A stretch of 10,732 nucleotides of DNA from CAZKTF01 sp964555565 (GTDB taxonomy: Bacteria > Planctomycetota > JAJSAM01 > JAKLKS01), in the NCBI GenBank assembly GCA_964555565.1, contig CAZKTF010000119.1, forward strand, positions 1 to 10,732, in the 5' to 3' direction. Of this stretch, positions 7,023 to 10,732 are shown in pieces. Each line of letters opens with the position of its first letter. Positions within the stretch are counted from its first letter, which is position 1. The position numbers and the translations under genes are program-made. The notes below the pieces were generated by a model that did not search any database, was not told where the DNA came from, and was given only the letters and a program-made list of their open reading frames with translations.

Positions 7023-7040
7023 GGGGTCAGACCCCAGGCG
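7021..7040. repeat. Partial GGGGTCAGACCCC repeat unit
   Basis: AAGGGGTCAGACCCCAGGCG is the left half of the repeat seen complete at 1995-2059. It breaks off where the inner stem (GTTTGCAA) should continue. The next core, at 7119, is in the same orientation, so this half has no partner arm of its own. It lies upstream of the aminotransferase start. Confidence 0.85.
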
Positions 7041-7067
7041 CGTGGGTGACGGCGTCCCCGAAGTGTA

Positions 7068-7094
7068 GCGAGGGCGGTGCGCGAGGGGCGGTGC
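7068..7094. repeat. Imperfect 13/14-bp tandem duplication
   Basis: GCGAGGGCGGTGC (7068-7080) is followed directly by GCGAGGGGCGGTGC (7081-7094), one extra G in the second copy. The second copy overlaps a small GGGGC-GGT-GCCCC hairpin (7085-7097). It lies between the partial and complete palindromic repeats, in DNA with no coding signal that I trust. Confidence 0.6.
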
Positions 7095-7118
7095 CCCGTG
7101 CGTGGTGAGGCTCCCCGA

Positions 7119-7205
7119 GGGGTCAGACCCCAGTCGTTTGCAAGCGTTGGGGCGCGACGCGAGGGGTTCGAGGCCACTGTTTGCAAACGCCCGAGGTCTG
7201 ACCCC
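7119..7205. repeat. Palindromic GGGGTCAGACCCC-type repeat, complete with long loop
   Basis: The left arm (7119-7143) begins GGGGTCAGACCCCAGTCG and ends GTTTGCAA; the right arm (7181-7205) is its near complement, ending in GAGGTCTGACCCC. The loop is 37 bases, against 12 in the copy at 1995-2059. The right arm ends three bases from the stop codon of the minus-strand gene at 7209-8780, so the folded RNA would sit immediately behind that coding region. It could act as a 3' stabiliser or transcription stop, though no T-run follows. Confidence 0.88.
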
Positions 7206-7208
7206 AGA

Positions 7209-8780
7209 CTACCTCTTCACCCCGAACGTCAGCGGGTAGCGGTAGTAGACCTCCAGCGTGAGCGCGTTGATCGCGGTCGCGTAGACCCTCCCGCCCTCGG
7301 AGCCCCAGGGGTCCGCGGGGTCCCAGGAGCCGAGCCGGTCGTCGGCGGGGTCCTGGTGCTGGCGGTCCACCAGCGCCTTCTTCAGGGTCGCGGCCCAGCG
7401 CTTCCAGGGCTCGCCGCCGACCTGGTACATGGCCAGGGAGCCGTAGTACCAGTAGTAGTGGTCCACGGTCCCCGCCGCCTCGTCCCAGGACGGGAGGACC
7501 TTCAGGCAGAGGTCCGTGCCCTTCTTCACGTACTCGTCGTTCCTGTCCGCGCCGCAGAGGATGCGGCTGAGGACCGCCACTGCGGTGAGCGACTCGCTCC
7601 GGTCCGCCGGGAACCTGTCCATGAGGTCCTGCGGGCGCGAAGGGCCGTTGCCCCGCTGGGTGTACCCGGCCCGCCCGTACTCGGGTTCCGTCACCTTGTC
7701 GAGCCATGCCCGGACGCCCTCGAAGGCCGCCGGGTCCACGAGGAGGTCCGCCATCTTCGCGGACTTGAGCGCCATCACCATCCAGCCGGTCACGGAGGTG
7801 TCGTTGTCCTGCGGCCGCACCCCGTACCTCCAGGCCCAATAGGGGTTCTGGCTCCTGTGGACGAAGTCGATCCCCGCCTGCGCGCTGGCCTTGAAGAGCG
7901 GGCTCCGGGTCATCCCGTAGGCCTCCGCCATGGCCATGGCGGCGATGGCGTGGTCGTAGACGAAGTGGCCGCTCGTCCGCGGCCCGAAGCAGCCCTCCGC
8001 GTCCTGGATGCCCTTGAGGTACTTCAGGCCGGCCCTCACCACCGGTCCGAACTTCGGGGTCTTGTGCGTCTCGCCGGTCCCGAGGAAGGCGAGGAGCGCG
8101 AGCCCCGTCACGCCGGGGTCATGGAGCGGCCCGCCGGCCCCGCCGCACCTGTTCCTCTTGCACATGCACTCGAAGCCGCTGCAGTTCCACCTCCCGTCCG
8201 GGGACTGGTGCGCCGCGAGCCAGCGGAGCGCGAGGTCGGTCGCCTGCTCCGCGCCGCCGATCTCCCCGCGGCCGTTTCCCCGCCTCCAGGCGCGGCCCCC
8301 GAGCCCGTTGCCGCCCGGGGAGCCGCCCCCGGGGCCGATCCCGAGGATGCTCTCCCGGGACGCTCCGTCCCAGGCCGCGTCGCCGGGCTCGTCCATGCCG
8401 TTGTCCCGCGTCTCGTGGGCGTCGGAATCGTCGGGGGTCTCCGCCGGGGACCTGTCGTCGGGCCGCGGGACCGGCTCCGAGGGGAGCATCGGGCACGCGG
8501 TCACCGGAGGGAACTCGGGGACCGCCGGCGGGATAGGGTCATCGGGGGGCGGGAGGGCGTCGTACGGCAGGATCGCGACGCCGACGCGCGGCGGCGCCGC
8601 GGGCGCCGTGCCCCCGAGGGCGGCCACGACGAGCCCGAGGACCACGTGGGCGCCGACCGAGGCGAGCCACCAGGGGGTGGAGCGCAGCGCCTCGTAGAGC
8701 CGCTCCCCGAAGGAGGCCGTGCGGCGGCCGGGGGCGGGCGCGTGGGACGTGAACACCGGGCGTGGACGGATCGCGGACAT
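7209..8780 (-). CDS. Membrane-anchored prenyltransferase/squalene-oxidase-repeat protein, downstream paralogue
   Basis: A 523-residue protein. Residues 37-57 (WWLASVGAHVVLGLVVAALGG) form a single N-terminal transmembrane helix. Residues 58 to about 180 are a proline-, aspartate- and glycine-rich linker. Residues about 185-522 are an alpha-alpha toroid domain of the terpene cyclase/prenyltransferase superfamily: QSPDGRW (192-198), HDPGVTGLALLAFLG, QDNDTSVTGW (324-333), and the terminal GSWDPADPWGSEGGRVY...LEVYYRY block. Asp325-Asn-Asp327-Thr only partly matches the DXDD acid motif of squalene-hopene cyclases. A cysteine cluster, Cys200-x4-Cys205-x-Cys207-x4-Cys212, is richer than in its paralogue. 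The topology suggests the toroid lies outside the cytoplasm. ATG at 8780 follows AGGAGG at about five bases. It lies 153 bases downstream of its paralogue. Enzymatic activity is not established; a binding or structural role is equally likely. Confidence 0.9.
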   Translation of the reverse strand: MSAIRPRPVFTSHAPAPGRRTASFGERLYEALRSTPWWLASVGAHVVLGLVVAALGGTAPAAPPRVGVAILPYDALPPPDDPIPPAVPEFPPVTACPMLPSEPVPRPDDRSPAETPDDSDAHETRDNGMDEPGDAAWDGASRESILGIGPGGGSPGGNGLGGRAWRRGNGRGEIGGAEQATDLALRWLAAHQSPDGRWNCSGFECMCKRNRCGGAGGPLHDPGVTGLALLAFLGTGETHKTPKFGPVVRAGLKYLKGIQDAEGCFGPRTSGHFVYDHAIAAMAMAEAYGMTRSPLFKASAQAGIDFVHRSQNPYWAWRYGVRPQDNDTSVTGWMVMALKSAKMADLLVDPAAFEGVRAWLDKVTEPEYGRAGYTQRGNGPSRPQDLMDRFPADRSESLTAVAVLSRILCGADRNDEYVKKGTDLCLKVLPSWDEAAGTVDHYYWYYGSLAMYQVGGEPWKRWAATLKKALVDRQHQDPADDRLGSWDPADPWGSEGGRVYATAINALTLEVYYRYPLTFGVKR

Positions 8781-8887
8781 GGCGGCCTCCTGGGATCGAG
8801 TCTCCCGCGGGCCCGGGTTTCACTCCCCGCGCCCGCAGGATCCCCAACGGGCGAGCGGGGTGAGGGTTCGCCCCGTACGAATCGAGA
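8781..8887. other. Spacer between the two paralogues
   Basis: This GC-rich stretch holds the ribosome binding site of the downstream paralogue (AGGAGG next to 8781-8791). It also has an imperfect inverted repeat, TCACTCCCCGCGCCC (8820-8834) against GGGCGAGCGGGGTGA (8849-8863). I found no convincing -35/-10 pair on the minus strand, so the downstream gene may depend on read-through from its neighbour or on a promoter I cannot recognise. Confidence 0.35.
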
Positions 8888-8915
8888 GGGGGCCGGCCCC
8901 CCCGGGCCGGCCCCC
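8888..8915 (-). terminator. Strong GC hairpin behind the upstream paralogue
   Basis: GGGGGCCGGCCC (8888-8899) and GGGCCGGCCCCC (8904-8915) form a perfect 12-bp stem with a CCCC loop (8900-8903). It begins 18 bases after the stop codon of the 8934-10493 gene. On the minus strand only TCTCGAT follows, with no T-run, so it is not a classical intrinsic terminator. It may still pause polymerase or protect the 3' end of the upstream transcript, setting the ratio between the two paralogues. Confidence 0.45.
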
Positions 8916-8933
8916 CCGGGAGTCCGCCTCGCG

Positions 8934-10493
8934 CTACTTCACGCCGAAGACGCGCCCGTACCGGTAGTACACCTCGAGGGAGAGGACGTTGACGGCCGTG
9001 GAGTACACGCGGCCGCCCTCCGAGGCCCAGGGGTCCGCGGGGTCCCAGGACCCGCACCGGTCGTCCTCCTTCTTCAGGTGCTGGGTATCGACGATCGCCT
9101 TCTTCATGGCCTCGTTCCACTTCTTCCAGTGCTCGCCGCCCACCTGGAAGATGGCCAGCGAACCGTAGTACCAGTAGTAGAAGTCGATGGTCCCCGCCGC
9201 CTCGTCCCACAGGGGCGGGATCTTCATGCAGATGTCGGTGCCCTTCTTCACGAACTCGTCGTCCTTCGTCGCCCCGCAGAAGATCCGGGTGAGCATGGCG
9301 ACCGCGGTGAGCGACTCGCTCTTGTCCGCGGGGTACTTGTCCATCAGGTCCTGCGGGCGGGCCGGACCGTTGCCGCGCTGCGTGTAGCCGGCGCGGCCGT
9401 ACTCGGGCTCCGTCACCTTGTCGAGCCACGCCTTGGCGCCCTCGAAGGCGGCCGGGTCCACGCGCAGGCCGGCCATCTTGGCGGACTTCAGCGCCATGAC
9501 CGCCCACCCCGTGACCGAGGTGTCGTTGTCCTGCGGGCGCACGCCGTAGCGCCAGGCCCAGTAGGGGTTCTGCGCCTTGTGGACGAAGTCGATCCCGCCC
9601 TGTGCGTTCGTCTTGAACAGCGGGCTCTGGGTGAGCCCGTAGGCCTCGGCCATGGCCAGCGCCGCGATGCAGTGGCTGTAGATGAAGTGCCCGCTCGTCC
9701 GCTGCCCGAAGCAGCCGTCGGCGTCCTGGACGCTCTTCAGGTACTTGAGGCCGTTCTTGACCACGTGCCCGTACTTCGGGGTCTTGTGCGTCTCGCCGAA
9801 GCCGAGGAAGGCGAGGAGGGCGAGGCCGGTCTGCCCGGGGTCGTGGAGCGGCCCGCCGGGCCCGCCGCACTTGTTTAGCTTGCACATGGACTCGAACCCG
9901 TCCGAGTCCCACATCCCGTTGGGCGACTGGTGGTTCTTCAGCCACTCGAGGCCGAGGTCCACGGCCCCCTCGGTCCCGCCGCCGCCCTCCGCCTTGAGGT
10001 TGCGGTGGCCGCCGCGCCGCCCGCCGAAGGCGCCGCCGGCGCCGCCGCCCACGCCGATGTCGGAGTTCGTGCCCTGCCCCTCGAAGGGGGNNNNNNNNNN
10101 GCTGTTGAACCGCGGGTCGCCCAGGGACTCCTCGGTGGGCTGGTCGTTGTCCGTCTCGTTGTGGTCGGAGACCTTCGCGTCCTTGAGGACCGGCTCCTCC
10201 TTGACCCGCTCCATCTCGTCGATGGGCTTGGTCTCGAGGACCTCGGGCTTGATCTCCTCCTCGATGACGGGGTTCTCGTCGCTGATCTCCCCCATCATGC
10301 GGCGGTCGAGCTTCCCGTCCGTCGAGGGGGCTCCCGCGAGCGCCCCGATGATGATGCCTCCGACGACGTGGATGCCGATCGAGGCGAGCCACCAGGGGGT
10401 CGCCTTGAGGTTCTCGTAGAGCGCCTCGTTGAAGGTCTGGAGGTGGCGCGCCACGCCCCGCTCCTGCATCGACAGGATCTTGTATTCGGCCAT
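8934..10493 (-). CDS. Membrane-anchored prenyltransferase/squalene-oxidase-repeat protein, upstream paralogue (contains assembly gap)
   Basis: About 519 residues, numbering dependent on a ten-N gap. One transmembrane helix lies at 34-53 (WWLASIGIHVVGGIIIGALA), preceded by a short cytoplasmic tail and ALYENLKATP, which matches ALYEALRSTP-like sequence in the paralogue. The linker (about 55-180) is acidic (IEEEIKPEVLETKPIDEMER) and then glycine-rich (GVGGGAGGAFGGRRGG), unlike the proline-rich linker of the paralogue. The alpha-alpha toroid aligns with the paralogue without gaps at roughly three-quarters identity by my count, including QDNDTSVTGW (321-330) and GSWDPADPWASEGGRVY. Only the MCK and CGG cysteines of the four-cysteine cluster are kept. 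ATG at 10493 has GGAGG at about seven bases, which rejects the longer upstream frame. A good promoter candidate lies at 10561-10534. Family assignment is firm; function is unknown. Confidence 0.9.
   Translation of the reverse strand: MAEYKILSMQERGVARHLQTFNEALYENLKATPWWLASIGIHVVGGIIIGALAGAPSTDGKLDRRMMGEISDENPVIEEEIKPEVLETKPIDEMERVKEEPVLKDAKVSDHNETDNDQPTEESLGDPRFNSXXXXPFEGQGTNSDIGVGGGAGGAFGGRRGGHRNLKAEGGGGTEGAVDLGLEWLKNHQSPNGMWDSDGFESMCKLNKCGGPGGPLHDPGQTGLALLAFLGFGETHKTPKYGHVVKNGLKYLKSVQDADGCFGQRTSGHFIYSHCIAALAMAEAYGLTQSPLFKTNAQGGIDFVHKAQNPYWAWRYGVRPQDNDTSVTGWAVMALKSAKMAGLRVDPAAFEGAKAWLDKVTEPEYGRAGYTQRGNGPARPQDLMDKYPADKSESLTAVAMLTRIFCGATKDDEFVKKGTDICMKIPPLWDEAAGTIDFYYWYYGSLAIFQVGGEHWKKWNEAMKKAIVDTQHLKKEDDRCGSWDPADPWASEGGRVYSTAVNVLSLEVYYRYGRVFGVK
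10091..10100. other. Assembly gap of ten Ns inside a coding region
   Basis: Ten ambiguous bases interrupt the linker of the upstream paralogue between PFEGQG on one side and RFNS on the other. Both flanks are open in the same frame at the given gap length, but ten Ns is often a placeholder, so the true number of missing bases is unknown. Glycine-rich, GC-rich sequence around the gap may have caused the assembly break. Confidence 0.97.
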
Positions 10494-10533
10494 CGTGCGC
10501 CTCCGTGGGGGACGGACCCCGGGCTGACCTCCC

Positions 10534-10561
10534 ATGGTATCGAGGCCGCCGGAGGTATCAA
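10534..10561 (-). promoter_or_regulatory. Candidate promoter for the upstream toroid gene
   Basis: On the minus strand, TTGATA (10561-10556; five of six matches to TTGACA) and TACCAT (10539-10534; four of six to TATAAT) are 16 bases apart. The implied start near 10527 would give a leader of about 35 bases ending in GGAGG and the ATG at 10493. It lies in a locally AT-richer patch in otherwise very GC-rich DNA, which makes it the best promoter candidate in the window. Confidence 0.5.
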
Positions 10562-10565
10562 CGGA

Positions 10566-10583
10566 AACCGCTTCTTTGCGGTT
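10566..10583. promoter_or_regulatory. Candidate operator AACCGC-N6-GCGGTT
   Basis: AACCGC (10566-10571) and GCGGTT (10578-10583) are perfect inverted half-sites around TTCTTT. The site ends four bases upstream of the proposed -35 (10561-10556), the usual place for an activator, though a repressor is possible. An 18-bp symmetric site of this type suits a dimeric DNA-binding protein. It could instead be a small RNA hairpin, but it would lie outside the predicted transcript. Confidence 0.38.
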
Positions 10584-10606
10584 CGAAGAATTCCTGGCTT
10601 GGCGTA

Positions 10607-10665
10607 CCAAGGGGTCAGACCCCGCTGGCCTGGCCTGGGCCAGGCCAGCGAGGTCAGACCCTTGG
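10607..10665. repeat. Palindromic GTCAGACC-type repeat with a different inner stem
   Basis: CCAAGGGGTCAGACCCC (10607-10623) pairs with AGGTCAGACCCTTGG at the other end (10651-10665), with one A-A mismatch at the centre of the box. Between them, GCTGGCCTGGCC and GGCCAGGCCAGC (10624-10635 and 10638-10649) form a perfect palindrome separated by TG. The outer box is the same as in the other copies, but the inner AGGCGTTTGCAA stem has been replaced. Confidence 0.88.
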
Positions 10666-10732
10666 TGCTGAGGAGCAGGGTGCTGAGGAGCAAGGGGTCA
10701 GACCCCAGGCGTTTGCAAGGGGGGGTGCTGAG
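10664..10732. repeat. Tandem GGTGCTGAGGAGCA units and a further half repeat running off the edge
   Basis: GGTGCTGAGGAGCA occurs at 10664-10677 and 10679-10692, a 15-bp period, with a third partial copy (GGTGCTGAG) at 10724-10732. Between the second and third lies a half repeat, 10692-10718: the GGGGTCAGACCCC box followed by AGGCGTTTGCAA. Its partner arm is not in the window and may lie beyond 10732. GGTGCTG is the complement of the CAGCACC that flanks the copy at 1995-2059, so this unit belongs to the same repeat family. Confidence 0.85.

Noticed and set aside
7021..7205. CRISPR-like array from the repeated GGGGTCAGACCCC units
   Set aside because: Units are few, palindromic, variably spaced and in mixed orientation, with no regular spacers and no cas genes.
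7077..9878. 933-codon open frame on the plus strand opposite both toroid genes
   Set aside because: Its translation is a shadow rich in Arg, Pro, Gly and Ala, with no recognisable domain. It covers two well-supported minus-strand genes with ribosome binding sites. Long antisense frames are expected at this GC content.
7209..10493. Calling the toroid proteins squalene-hopene cyclase (shc)
   Set aside because: They are too short, lack full DXDD and the regular QW repeats of true cyclases, and carry an N-terminal anchor with a long linker. Only superfamily membership is supported.

Overview
This is a very GC-rich bacterial fragment carrying a few housekeeping genes, two tandem membrane-anchored toroid proteins, and a family of intergenic palindromic repeats. 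The run of ten Ns at 10091-10100 marks it as a scaffold, probably from a draft or metagenome assembly. The best guess for the organism is a planctomycete or close relative. That rests on family-level recall, not a search: the prenyltransferase/squalene-oxidase-repeat proteins with an N-terminal membrane anchor and a C-terminal GGRVY..T....LEVYYRY signature, together with the proline-rich exported hydrolase-like protein, are typical of that phylum.

Layout from left to right. (1) Positions 6-1973 (+) encode an exported protein with proline/lysine/glutamate repeats on both sides of an alpha/beta-hydrolase-like core whose nucleophile serine appears to be glycine. (2) A palindromic repeat at 1995-2059 sits between two convergent genes. 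(3) A minus-strand cluster follows: def (peptide deformylase, 3432-3974), ribF (FMN/FAD synthesis, 2431-3408) and a 94-residue protein of unknown function (2079-2363), probably one transcript. (4) Divergent from def, on the plus strand, are a cytoplasmic TPR protein with a TTG start (4111-5484) and rpsT (ribosomal protein S20, 5527-5793). (5) A PLP-dependent aminotransferase (5797-6966, minus) converges on rpsT with three bases between the stop codons. (6) An intergenic repeat island lies at 7021-7205. (7) Two tandem minus-strand paralogues (7209-8780 and 8934-10493) each have one N-terminal transmembrane helix, a diverged linker and a near-identical alpha-alpha toroid domain. (8) A second repeat island begins at 10607 and runs off the right edge.

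The housekeeping genes fit routine translation and flavin metabolism. The two most distinctive things are the repeat family and the toroid pair. The repeats have the core GGGGTCAGACCCC; eight cores occur in three intergenic islands, with swappable inner stems, and no transposase is in the window. The toroid pair keeps a DNDT motif resembling part of the class II terpene cyclase DXDD motif, but has the topology of an anchored extracytoplasmic protein. Several promoter-like hexamer pairs can be seen. One pair places a symmetric AACCGC-N6-GCGGTT site just upstream of the -35 of the 8934-10493 gene; another draws part of its -35 from the edge of a repeat unit.

No stretch above 300 bases lacks a gene. 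The largest gaps are 6967-7208 and 10494-10732, and both are largely explained by repeats and candidate promoters. I saw no tRNA, rRNA, CRISPR array or transposase gene.
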